Of a DNA stretch of 19,720 bases, positions 1-6,266 are shown piece after piece. Numbering within the stretch: the stretch's first letter is position 1; each line of letters begins with the position of its first letter. The notes beneath the pieces are model-generated. The model was not told the DNA's origin. It saw only the letters and a list, made by a program, of their open reading frames with translations, and made no database searches. This DNA comes from JAADEM01 sp965371855 (lineage in GTDB: Bacteria; Bacteroidota; Bacteroidia; Bacteroidales; Marinilabiliaceae). The stretch is from positions 1-19,720 of the forward strand of contig CBDUZZ010000078.1 of the NCBI GenBank assembly GCA_965371855.1, read 5' to 3'. Both the position numbers and the translations under genes were made by a program.

Positions 1-35
1 TTGTAAGTGTTTGGGATGATGGAGAGTAGATTTGA

Positions 36-980
36 TTATAGCCAAGTTGGGTTAAGTGCCTTGCGTATGAGAGATAGTGCTTTTGTTTTTGAAGCGCTTG
101 AAAGAAAGCCATAGTGCCTGATTCGTGTAAATCCCGGTGGCAGGATATGTTGACAGAATAGCCGCAGGAAATCTTCACCCTTAAGAGTGGTGTTTTTTCT
201 TGCATAATTATTGCTGTAATCTTTCCATGAAAAAGTTACTTGGCTATTGGTTACATTTAATATCCTATCATTAGAAATTGCTGTTCGATGTGTATATCTC
301 CCCAGATAATTAATAACCTGCTTCGGACCTCCAAATGGCCGTTTGGCATATACTACCCATTCATTTTCAAACAAGTAGGTCTTTGGATTATTTATAGTTA
401 TATGCTTTTTCACTCCTCTTACTGCATGTGATGATATGGGCACATAACGGTTTTTCTTATTCTTAGGCTGACCAATATGAACAGTTGCACGATGCATATC
501 TACATCACGGATTTGAAGCGATACCAACTCACTGATACGCATCCCTGTATCGTAGGTGAGACCAAACATAATCTTCTCCCGGATGAGAACAGGAGTTTTT
601 AACAACTGCTTCACCTCTTGTCTTGATAAAACTACCGGTAGTTTATTGGGGCAATCAATCTTTGGTAGTGACAAACTTAGTTCATCCTTGCCAAAAAGCT
701 GAAACAACTTCCTGAGGCCATAAACTAAATGCTTGTAGGAACTTAAAGCATCGGTATCGCGCTGAATTAAATAATACAGATACTCTTCCAACTCATCAAT
801 ATCAAGCTCCAGGGGGCTTCGACCATAGTACAATGCCAACTTCGACATTTGACGTACATAGTTCTGATGTGTCGAGCGTGACTTGCCATTGATTACTAAT
901 TTGCGTATAAACTCTTCACTCATCTGTTGAAATCCCAATACGCTGTAACAGGCTTGAGAATAATACGTACCTTTACTCAT
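36..980 (-). CDS. Chimeric gene: tyrosine recombinase N-terminal part fused to IS91-family Y2 transposase C-terminal part (probable remnant)
   Basis: The 314-residue product has two unrelated parts. Residues about 20-205 resemble a XerC/D-type tyrosine recombinase: a SAM-like core-binding region, then the start of the catalytic domain with the first catalytic arginine in TGMRISELV (R148) and a lysine-rich hairpin near 173-176. The second catalytic block (HxxR...H...Y) never appears. From about residue 207 the sequence becomes the C-terminal region of an IS91-type transposase: WVVYAKRPFGG, the paired tyrosines of YLGRY (Y225, Y229), then RIRHYG. The zinc-finger and HUH metal-binding half of that transposase is missing. 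Some IS91-family elements carry an adjacent tyrosine recombinase gene, so an in-frame internal deletion joining two neighbouring genes is the simplest origin (inference). Neither enzyme should work alone. The element probably runs past the left window edge. Confidence 0.8.
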   Translation of the reverse strand: MSKGTYYSQACYSVLGFQQMSEEFIRKLVINGKSRSTHQNYVRQMSKLALYYGRSPLELDIDELEEYLYYLIQRDTDALSSYKHLVYGLRKLFQLFGKDELSLSLPKIDCPNKLPVVLSRQEVKQLLKTPVLIREKIMFGLTYDTGMRISELVSLQIRDVDMHRATVHIGQPKNKKNRYVPISSHAVRGVKKHITINNPKTYLFENEWVVYAKRPFGGPKQVINYLGRYTHRTAISNDRILNVTNSQVTFSWKDYSNNYARKNTTLKGEDFLRLFCQHILPPGFTRIRHYGFLSSASKTKALSLIRKALNPTWL

Positions 981-1035
981 AATAATAAATGTTTAGATTT
1001 ATAAAAGCAGGGTATACGTATTGCTCGTAAATCCA

Positions 1036-1072
1036 GTTGAGCTACACCCGCTGTGGCGGGGTTTAGTTCAAC
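1036..1072. repeat. GC-rich hairpin upstream of the chimeric recombinase gene
   Basis: An imperfect inverted repeat with outer arms GTTGA and TCAAC and inner arms ACCCGC and GGCGGGGT. It lies 56 nt from the start codon of the reverse-strand chimeric gene, where the 5' (terIS) end of an IS91-type element would be expected. That assignment is inference. There is no T-tract on either side, so it is not an ordinary terminator. Confidence 0.45.
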
Positions 1073-1128
1073 AATGTATATAAAAAATAAGCGAATTAGT
1101 AGTAATATCAAGGTTTGTAGCCCGGTTG

Positions 1129-1196
1129 AACTTTCTTGTAAATTGAAAGTTTTGTGCTTCGAAATCGCCTACTTTTCATACACTTAACGTTGTATG
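1129..1196. repeat. Two further hairpins between the mobile-element remnant and the AraC-type gene
   Basis: Arms AACTTTC (1129-1135) and GAAAGTT (1145-1151) form a perfect 7-bp stem with a 9-nt loop. CATACA (1177-1182) and TGTATG (1191-1196) form a second 6-bp stem around the small palindrome AACGTT. They may belong to the end of the IS91-like element, or the second may be an operator for the regulator gene that starts 12 nt downstream. The sequence does not decide between these. Confidence 0.35.
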
Positions 1197-1208
1197 CCAT
1201 TAGGATAA

Positions 1209-1976
1209 ATGAAACAGAATGAAGATAAAATAAAGTTTAGCCAAATAAATCCGGCAAAAGGCTTAGAAGAACTGATTGATTCCTATTGGGCATATCAGAA
1301 CCCTACAAATCAGGTTCAGAGAGTGACTGTTCTCCCAGATAGTTTTTTCAAAATAATTATTGAATTTCAGGGAGTTGATATTATACGATATTTTCTAACG
1401 GGCTTGTGGACTAAAGAAATCGAAATAACAATTCCTGCACATACTTCAATGTATGGAATTAAATTCAAAATTCTTGCACCGGAATACATATTCCAGAAAG
1501 AGATAGCTTCTTTAATTCTTTCTCATCAGGATTTGCAATTAAACTTCTGGAATATTAGAGATGTTACACCGGGTAATTTTCAGGAATTTGTTAAGAAAAT
1601 AGAATTAAGAATAACCAAGGACATAAAGCAAAAAAAAATACAACCTAAAAAACTTCAGCTATCTCAATTGCTGTATTTTATGAATGGTCATATTTCAGCA
1701 GAAGAAGTTTCAAATCAAATTAATTGGAGCAACAGGCAAATTAACCGCTACCTAAATAAGTATTTAGGGGTATCGTTAAAAACCTATCTGAATATTCAAA
1801 AATGTCATTCCTCATATTTTCATATTAGAGAAGGTGAATTATACCCAAAGAATAACTATTTCGACCAACCACACTTTATTCGTGAAATAAAAAAGCATAC
1901 TGGAAAAACTCCAAAAGAAATATATAAAAACCAAAACGACCGATTTATACAATTAAAGTTCATTAAAAGAAAATAG
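1209..1976 (+). CDS. AraC-family transcriptional regulator
   Basis: This 255-residue protein is a probable one-component DNA-binding regulator. The C-terminal ~100 residues fit the AraC/XylS DNA-binding domain: ISAEEVSNQINWSNRQINRY matches the first helix-turn-helix, and FDQPHFIREIKKHTGKTPKE is the highly conserved second helix-turn-helix end of the family. The N-terminal ~130 residues, beginning with the LEELIDSYWAYQ region, resemble the small beta-rich domain found in many Bacteroidota AraC proteins (DUF6597-like, from memory); a ligand cannot be inferred. It sits 36 nt before a short-chain dehydrogenase gene on the same strand and may regulate it. Base composition is AT-rich compared with the ilv-leu operon, consistent with an accessory gene. 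The family call is firm; the target is unknown. Confidence 0.85.
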   Translation: MKQNEDKIKFSQINPAKGLEELIDSYWAYQNPTNQVQRVTVLPDSFFKIIIEFQGVDIIRYFLTGLWTKEIEITIPAHTSMYGIKFKILAPEYIFQKEIASLILSHQDLQLNFWNIRDVTPGNFQEFVKKIELRITKDIKQKKIQPKKLQLSQLLYFMNGHISAEEVSNQINWSNRQINRYLNKYLGVSLKTYLNIQKCHSSYFHIREGELYPKNNYFDQPHFIREIKKHTGKTPKEIYKNQNDRFIQLKFIKRK

Positions 1977-2012
1977 TTTTGCACAACTTATATATTATTA
2001 AAAAGAGCTAAA

Positions 2013-2858
2013 ATGAACAAAAGTAAAACGGTTGTAATTACCGGAACATCAAGTGGTATTGGAAAAGCATGCGCCCTGTATCTTGATAAAATGGGCTTCA
2101 AAGTTTACGCTGGAGTACGTAAACAAGTTGACGGAGATAATTTAAAGAAGGAAGCTTCTGACAGACTGACGCCTATCATTCTTGACGTCTGCAATGCGGA
2201 ATCTATTAGTACAGCGGTAAGCATTATCAAAAAAGAAACAGGCGGCAATTTGTTTGGTTTGATAAATAATGCTGGAATTGGGCAAGGAGGTCCATTAGAG
2301 ATTACCCCAGTATCTGAAATCCGAAAAGTTATGGAAATCAATGTTATCGGACTCATGGCGGTAACCCAGGCATTTCTCCCTATGCTTCGTGAAAGCAAAG
2401 GACGAATAGTCAATATTGGTTCCAGCACGAGTATAATTGCCTTTCCCGGAGCAAGCGTTTATGCAGCCTCCAAATTTGCAGTTCGAGCGTTTACTGACTC
2501 CCTTCGCGTTGAATTGAAATTGTTCGATATGTCGGCAATTTTGGTTGTTCCCGGGCATGTAGAAACAGTAATGTGGAATAAAGAAGAGGAATATAAGGAT
2601 ACATTGCATAAAACGACCGCTCCTGAAATTGCTCAAAAATATGCCCCTATTATTAAATTTGGTAATAAATTAACTGCTGAAACGGAGAGAATACCAGCAA
2701 ACGAGGTGGCAGAAGTGATTGCAACTTCATTAACAACTAAGAAGCCGAAGCGTTATTACTATGTTGGAAAGGATTCTAAAGGCATTTCTTTAATTGTTAA
2801 ATTCCCAAAACGTTTTCTGGATTGGATGTTTTATAAACGCATAAAAAAAATGATGTAA
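2013..2858 (+). CDS. Short-chain dehydrogenase/reductase (SDR family)
   Basis: A classical NAD(P)-dependent SDR of 281 residues. The Rossmann cofactor motif TGTSSGIG is at residues 10-17, the structural NNAG motif at 85-88, and the catalytic Ser137, Tyr150 and Lys154 (in SVYAASK) keep the canonical S-x12-Y-x3-K spacing. After the YxxxK motif the PGHVET segment fits the usual PG motif that follows the active site. The length and the extra C-terminal ~50 residues, rich in basic residues and ending in FYKRIKKMM, resemble retinol-dehydrogenase-like or ketoreductase-type SDRs. The substrate cannot be told. It follows the AraC-type gene closely and precedes the ferric-reductase-like gene by 109 nt, so it may be co-transcribed with the regulator. 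Confidence 0.88.
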   Translation: MNKSKTVVITGTSSGIGKACALYLDKMGFKVYAGVRKQVDGDNLKKEASDRLTPIILDVCNAESISTAVSIIKKETGGNLFGLINNAGIGQGGPLEITPVSEIRKVMEINVIGLMAVTQAFLPMLRESKGRIVNIGSSTSIIAFPGASVYAASKFAVRAFTDSLRVELKLFDMSAILVVPGHVETVMWNKEEEYKDTLHKTTAPEIAQKYAPIIKFGNKLTAETERIPANEVAEVIATSLTTKKPKRYYYVGKDSKGISLIVKFPKRFLDWMFYKRIKKMM

Positions 2859-2904
2859 GATTAATTATTCTTGACGTAACACATGATTTATAAAGCCAAA
2901 CAAA

Positions 2905-2937
2905 CGCCTGTCCAATCTGAGGTCTTTTGGACGGGGA
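2905..2937. repeat. Hairpin in the SDR-reductase gap, related to a dispersed repeat
   Basis: Arms CCTGTCCAA (2907-2915) and TTGGACGGG (2927-2935) pair at 8 of 9 positions around an 11-nt loop. No T-tract follows, so a rho-independent terminator is not supported. The words CGCCTGTCC and CCAATCTGAG found here recur in the repeat before psiE (4403-4411 and 4385-4394), which suggests a shared repeat family. Confidence 0.4.
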
Positions 2938-2967
2938 TAAAAAACATTAACCATTAAAATTTATATT

Positions 2968-4269
2968 ATGAGAATACTAAAACAAGAGTTATATTTTCCT
3001 TTAATCATTGGGATTCACTTTGTCATTTGGGCAATTTCTCTTTATTTCTATAACGGAACCTCTATGGAAGTAAAATCAGATACAATGTTTTTTGGAGAGT
3101 TAATAAATGAATCATGGATGAATATCCATAGGATAATAGGCGAAGTTTTATCTTCTTGGGTTGTAACTGTTTTTGCAATAAATTTTTTAATGGCAACAAG
3201 AGCTCGATGGATTGAGAAAATATTTGGTGGATTAGACAAAATGTATGTAATACATAGGCGGGCAGCCGTTATCGCTGTAATTTTAATCATTGCTCACTTT
3301 ATTGTAGTACCAAAAGATTTAGTTGTATTCAATATCAGTAAACCACTTGGATTTGCAGCTCTAATATTGATTCTTATTGGAGTTGTAATATCTGCCGTAC
3401 CTGTTTTCAAAAAGAAAATCCCATATCATAAATGGATAAACTTCCACATATTAATGGGGCCTTTTTATGTTATGGCAGTGATACATGGCGCAATGGTTAA
3501 TAGCTTAATAAAGGAACTTCCATTGGTAAGAACATATGTTTTTGGTGTGGCAATTATTGGAGTCGGAGCATGGTTTTATAAAGCCTTTTTTTATAGAGTT
3601 TTTAATAAGAAATTGGACTATGTCGTTAGTTCTGTCAATAATTTAGGCAATGGCATTACAGAAATATATCTTAAAGCCACAGGTACAAAATTAAAATTCA
3701 AAGCAGGGCAATTTGCATTCTTTACTTTTCCATCATTAAGTAAACGTGAGCAACATCCATTTACTATTAGTAGCCATCATTTAAATGATGAGATAAGAGT
3801 AACTATTAAAGGACTTGGAGATTACACCAATAAAATAGCAGAAAATTTGAAGGAAGGGGATGCTGCTAAAATTGAAGGTCCATTCGGACTTTTCTCTTCA
3901 AGGTATGCAAAAGAGAAAGAGCAAATTTGGATTGCCGGAGGTATTGGGATCACACCATTTTTATCTCTTTCTAAAGATATTTACACTCATAAGGTTAAGC
4001 TAATTTGGTCTGTAATAAATAAAGAGGAAGCAAAATATTCGGAAGAATTAACTTCGATTGCTAATGAAAACCCAAACTTTGAATTCATTATTTGGTCTTC
4101 TAATGATAGTGGATTTCTAACTGCTGAGCAATTTGGAATAAACGAATTTAAGAATAAGGCTTACCTTATTTGTGGTCCGGAAACATTAAAAAAGAGTATC
4201 ATCAAGCAACTTTCTGAAAAGGGAGTGAAAAGAGATGATATTTATGATGAAGAATTTTCTTTCAGGTAA
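2968..4269 (+). CDS. Ferric-reductase-like transmembrane flavoprotein (predicted b-type haem, FAD/NAD(P)-binding)
   Basis: The 433-residue protein combines a membrane haem domain with a soluble reductase domain. The first ~210 residues contain about six hydrophobic segments. Two histidine pairs have spacing typical of paired b-haem ligands: H96/H110 on one helix and H160/H173 on the other. From ~215 onward a ferredoxin-reductase-type FAD domain appears, with HPFTISS (flavin contact) and GPFG, followed by the nucleotide-binding motif GGIGITPFLSL, the LICGPE motif and a terminal EEFSFR. This layout matches the predicted ferric reductase / NADPH-oxidase-like group (COG4097-like). It probably moves electrons from NAD(P)H through FAD and haem across the inner membrane; the acceptor (ferric chelate, oxygen or other) is not determinable. 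The 109-nt gap before it holds a hairpin. Confidence 0.85.
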   Translation: MRILKQELYFPLIIGIHFVIWAISLYFYNGTSMEVKSDTMFFGELINESWMNIHRIIGEVLSSWVVTVFAINFLMATRARWIEKIFGGLDKMYVIHRRAAVIAVILIIAHFIVVPKDLVVFNISKPLGFAALILILIGVVISAVPVFKKKIPYHKWINFHILMGPFYVMAVIHGAMVNSLIKELPLVRTYVFGVAIIGVGAWFYKAFFYRVFNKKLDYVVSSVNNLGNGITEIYLKATGTKLKFKAGQFAFFTFPSLSKREQHPFTISSHHLNDEIRVTIKGLGDYTNKIAENLKEGDAAKIEGPFGLFSSRYAKEKEQIWIAGGIGITPFLSLSKDIYTHKVKLIWSVINKEEAKYSEELTSIANENPNFEFIIWSSNDSGFLTAEQFGINEFKNKAYLICGPETLKKSIIKQLSEKGVKRDDIYDEEFSFR

Positions 4270-4356
4270 AACAATCAAATATCATGTAATATGTAATTTA
4301 CTGTCATTAAAAAAAAGGAATAACGGCACATAACAATAAAGCGTTCTGATGGTGTC

Positions 4357-4420
4357 GGCACAGCTTGTCCCGATAATCGGGAACCCAATCTGAGACTTTC
4401 ACCGCCTGTCCCGATTTTTC
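4357..4420. repeat. Palindromic dispersed repeat upstream of psiE
   Basis: TCCCGAT (4368-4374) and ATCGGGA (4376-4382) form a perfect palindrome around one base. The 26 nt at 4357-4382 match the reverse complement of 15407-15432 at 25 positions, including the flanking GGCACAGCTTG. The rest, with CCAATCTGAG and CGCCTGTCCCGAT, resembles the hairpin at 2905-2937. It looks like a REP-like intergenic repeat rather than a gene. The 277-nt gap 4270-4546 otherwise shows nothing recognisable. Confidence 0.6.
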
Positions 4421-4546
4421 TTATAGATACGGTTTGATGAAGGGAGTGCTGATAGTTTACTTGAAATTATTATCTTTATGGTTATATAATTATTAAGTAG
4501 GGGCTACCGGGCTTTATTCTATTGTGGCATTAAAAAAGAAAACAAA

Positions 4547-4954
4547 ATGAAAAAAATCACAACATACTTTGAAAAATTTGTTGTTGTTACTTTAACTATA
4601 TTAATGGGAATTATTGTTGTTGCATCAACAATTGAACTTGCTTATGTTCTGTTTATCAATTTCACAGAATCATATGAAAACAATATTTTGATTGATTTGG
4701 ACAACCTGTTTGAAATATTTGGGTTGTTTTTCAATGTTTTAATCGGGTTTGAATTGTATGAAACGGTAAAGTTGTATTTAAAGGAAAATATTTTTCATGC
4801 AGAACTCATTTTATTGGTTGGACTTATTGCCATTTCAAGAAAAGTTATTTTATTGGATTACAAAACGATGGAGCCACTTAGCATCATAGGAATTGCAATT
4901 TTGATTGGGACTATGACAGGTGGTTATTACGTAATCAAAAAAGTGCAGAAATAA
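4547..4954 (+). CDS. PsiE-family (phosphate-starvation-inducible E) membrane protein
   Basis: A 135-residue integral membrane protein with four hydrophobic segments at about residues 10-38, 52-75, 83-103 and 108-129. The order of features fits the PsiE family: an N-terminal amphipathic stretch (YFEKFVVV), the LFEIFGLFFNVLIGFELYETVKLYL core, an ENIFHAELILLVGLIAISRKVILLD segment with the conserved ARK/SRK-like turn, and a final helix ending in basic residues. Family members are induced by phosphate starvation in enterobacteria, but the molecular function is not established and no phosphate-related gene lies nearby. Transcription is probably independent of the reductase gene, given the 277-nt gap with a repeat. 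The start ATG is preceded by an A-rich stretch, usual for this phylum. Confidence 0.75.
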   Translation: MKKITTYFEKFVVVTLTILMGIIVVASTIELAYVLFINFTESYENNILIDLDNLFEIFGLFFNVLIGFELYETVKLYLKENIFHAELILLVGLIAISRKVILLDYKTMEPLSIIGIAILIGTMTGGYYVIKKVQK

Positions 4955-5183
4955 AGAAGACATAAAATCGACTTACCGCCACAGGGAGTTTTCCAACACT
5001 TTGGCGGATAGTGAATTTGCTTTTATCGATCAGATGGAAAAGCCGGTAGCCTTTTGGAAAAATGCATTGTTGAGAGGTAATATGCGTAATTATTTAAAAA
5101 AGAAGGAAAACCCCATTAATAAAATAGTAATTGATTTACCCGATAAAAATACGAAGGGAGTATGCATATGTCTACAGTATATT
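4955..5183 (+). other. Gap between psiE and the secreted-protein gene, with an unassigned open frame
   Basis: The frame of the downstream gene stays open upstream through this gap, with a possible TTG start at 5001. The predicted residues (such as QMEKPVAFWKNALLRGN) look protein-like but match nothing I recognise. CCGCCA (4976-4981) and TGGCGG (5002-5007) form a short stem. It may be a remnant of a gene fused by decay, or simply non-coding. Confidence 0.3.
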
Positions 5184-5972
5184 ATGCTGAAAGCATTATC
5201 AATCTCTCTTTTTTGCATTTGCCTGTTAATTCCGGTTTCTGCACAAACAGATTCAACGATATGGATTACCGGTAAAATTATTGATAGTGACACCTTCCAG
5301 CCTGTTCCTTATGCCAATATAGCCAGTTATTCACAACTCCTTATGTATGCTGCTGATTCATCTGGTCATTTCTACATTCAATTACCATACGATGACAGCA
5401 TTAAAGTTGTTGTTTTAGGTTATAGTTCAAAAGTCTTTAAGGTAAAACCAGTTTTACTCCAAAACAACGATATCACTCTTTTCCCTCTTGACCGAGTGTC
5501 AATAATGCTTAAAAACGTCGACATCAATCTTTATCGGGGATATTTCAATTTAGACAACAATTCAGACTCTTTAAAAATCGGTTTCAACGCTTCTGATCTG
5601 AATCTGCCATCCGACATTATACTTTACGATAAAAGTAAAGATATTATCCCTGCTTCTTATAAACCCATTTTTAAAAGTAAACCACCTGCGGTAGCCTTTT
5701 TATTCCACCCGCTCAGCTTTATACACTACTTTACCAGTAAAAGTCAAAAGTCAAAACGTAAGATGGTCAAAATAATCTATTCAGAGAAAAATAAAGGACA
5801 ACTTACAAATGACCTTATCGAAGAGATTTCCGGATTTAAAGGCGAAGAGTTACAACAGTTTATCATTTTCTGTAACAAAAACATTAAACTATGTAAAAAA
5901 GATAACGAGGCCCTTGTAAGACAAAAAGTTTTTCTTGCCCTTGAAAACTTCATATCTAAAAAGAAGCCATAA
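5184..5972 (+). CDS. Secreted or periplasmic protein with carboxypeptidase-regulatory-like (CNA-B-like) domain
   Basis: The reading frame is open from 5001, but ATG at 5184 is the best start because it gives a clean signal peptide: MLKALS, a hydrophobic core, then PVSAQ before a polar mature region. Mature residues about 28-100 (ITGKIIDSDTFQPVPYANI, then DSSGHFYIQLP) match the CarboxypepD_reg-like beta-sandwich common in Bacteroidota surface proteins, where the GxVxD...PxxxAxV...T...G.F pattern recurs. The remaining ~160 residues are unrecognised and charged, with basic and Lys-rich stretches near the end (262 residues in total). No TonB plug or barrel follows, so it is not a TonB-dependent receptor. 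It lies 294 nt before ilvD and ends ahead of the ilv promoter, so it is not part of the amino acid operon. The function is unknown. Confidence 0.7.
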   Translation: MLKALSISLFCICLLIPVSAQTDSTIWITGKIIDSDTFQPVPYANIASYSQLLMYAADSSGHFYIQLPYDDSIKVVVLGYSSKVFKVKPVLLQNNDITLFPLDRVSIMLKNVDINLYRGYFNLDNNSDSLKIGFNASDLNLPSDIILYDKSKDIIPASYKPIFKSKPPAVAFLFHPLSFIHYFTSKSQKSKRKMVKIIYSEKNKGQLTNDLIEEISGFKGEELQQFIIFCNKNIKLCKKDNEALVRQKVFLALENFISKKKP

Positions 5973-6051
5973 ATACAAACTATTAATTAGTAACTAAAAT
6001 GGCATAAAAAGTATAAAACAAACAGTTAACCTGACATTTTTTTTATTGTTT

Positions 6052-6082
6052 TTTGGAATTTACATTTATACCCTTAACTTTG
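6052..6082 (+). promoter_or_regulatory. Bacteroidota-type promoter of the ilv-leu operon
   Basis: TAACTTTG at 6075-6082 fits the -7 consensus TAnnTTTG exactly. TTTG at 6052-6055 is placed 19 nt upstream, as expected for the -33 element. Transcription would begin about 6088-6092, roughly 12-16 nt before the leader peptide start. Confidence 0.7.
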
Positions 6083-6103
6083 TTTCTCAATTTTAACAAT
6101 AAA

Positions 6104-6166
6104 ATGAATAATTACTTGTTACACATTCTCAGTATTTATATTCTCTTGATAGATTCAAAGAGGTGA
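6104..6166 (+). CDS. ilv-leu operon leader peptide (Leu/Ile-rich attenuation peptide)
   Basis: A 20-codon reading frame encodes MNNYLLHILSIYILLIDSKR and then a TGA stop. Nine residues are branched-chain: Leu at 5, 6, 9, 14 and 15 and Ile at 8, 11, 13 and 16. There is no Val. It begins about 15 nt after the predicted transcription start and ends 31 nt before the terminator stem of the attenuator. Position, length and composition are those of a control peptide whose translation senses charged tRNA-Leu and tRNA-Ile. Leu codons include two CTC, probably rare in this AT-rich genome, which would increase sensitivity (inference). No Shine-Dalgarno sequence is seen, as expected for the phylum. It is too short for ordinary gene calling. 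Confidence 0.75.
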   Translation: MNNYLLHILSIYILLIDSKR

Positions 6167-6237
6167 GAATGGTATAGGTAAAAAACAATAATATTTAAAG
6201 AGCCTTTCTCACCAACACTCGGGGAAGGCTCTTTTTT
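6124..6237 (+). promoter_or_regulatory. Ribosome-mediated transcription attenuator of the ilv-leu operon
   Basis: Three mutually exclusive helices can be drawn. Helix 1:2 pairs CATTCTCA (6124-6131, inside the leader gene) with TGAGAATG (6164-6171), 8 perfect pairs. Helix 2:3, the antiterminator, pairs 6162-6173 with 6202-6213 at 11 of 12 positions including one G-U, with GGTGAGAA against TTCTCACC as core. Helix 3:4 is the terminator. A ribosome stalled on the Leu/Ile codons at 6116-6151 would cover strand 1 and free strand 2 for the antiterminator. A ribosome reaching the stop codon at 6164-6166 would cover strand 2 and let the terminator form. This is the classical enterobacterial logic, read here by eye, not by folding software. 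Confidence 0.75.
6197..6237 (+). terminator. Attenuator terminator hairpin upstream of ilvD
   Basis: AAAGAGCCTT (6197-6206) pairs perfectly with AAGGCTCTTT (6225-6234) across an 18-nt loop, followed by a T-tract ending at 6237. It lies 30 nt before the ilvD start codon, so it would stop transcription of the operon unless the antiterminator forms. Confidence 0.8.
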
Positions 6238-6266
6238 ATACAATATATTTTAAAGAATTAAGCATA

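Noticed and set aside
1177..1200. Integron attC-like site (ACTTAAC followed by GTT) before the AraC-type gene
   Set aside because: The R'-type box does not fit GTTRRRY, no second matching site was found around the neighbouring genes, and no integron integrase is in the window.
2105..2636. Reverse-strand open frames of 107 and 113 codons opposite the SDR gene
   Set aside because: They lie wholly inside a gene with intact SDR motifs, show no recognisable domain and have low-complexity, shadow-like composition.
2905..2937. Rho-independent terminator after the SDR gene
   Set aside because: The hairpin is not followed by a T-tract on the forward strand; it resembles a dispersed repeat instead.
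4357..4420. Terminator after the ferric-reductase-like gene
   Set aside because: The palindrome has a one-base centre and is followed by GAACCC, not T residues; its inverted copy at 15407 shows it is a repeat.
6104..6266. T-box or metabolite riboswitch upstream of ilvD
   Set aside because: No T-box consensus is present, the leader is short, and the coding leader with three alternative helices explains the region better.
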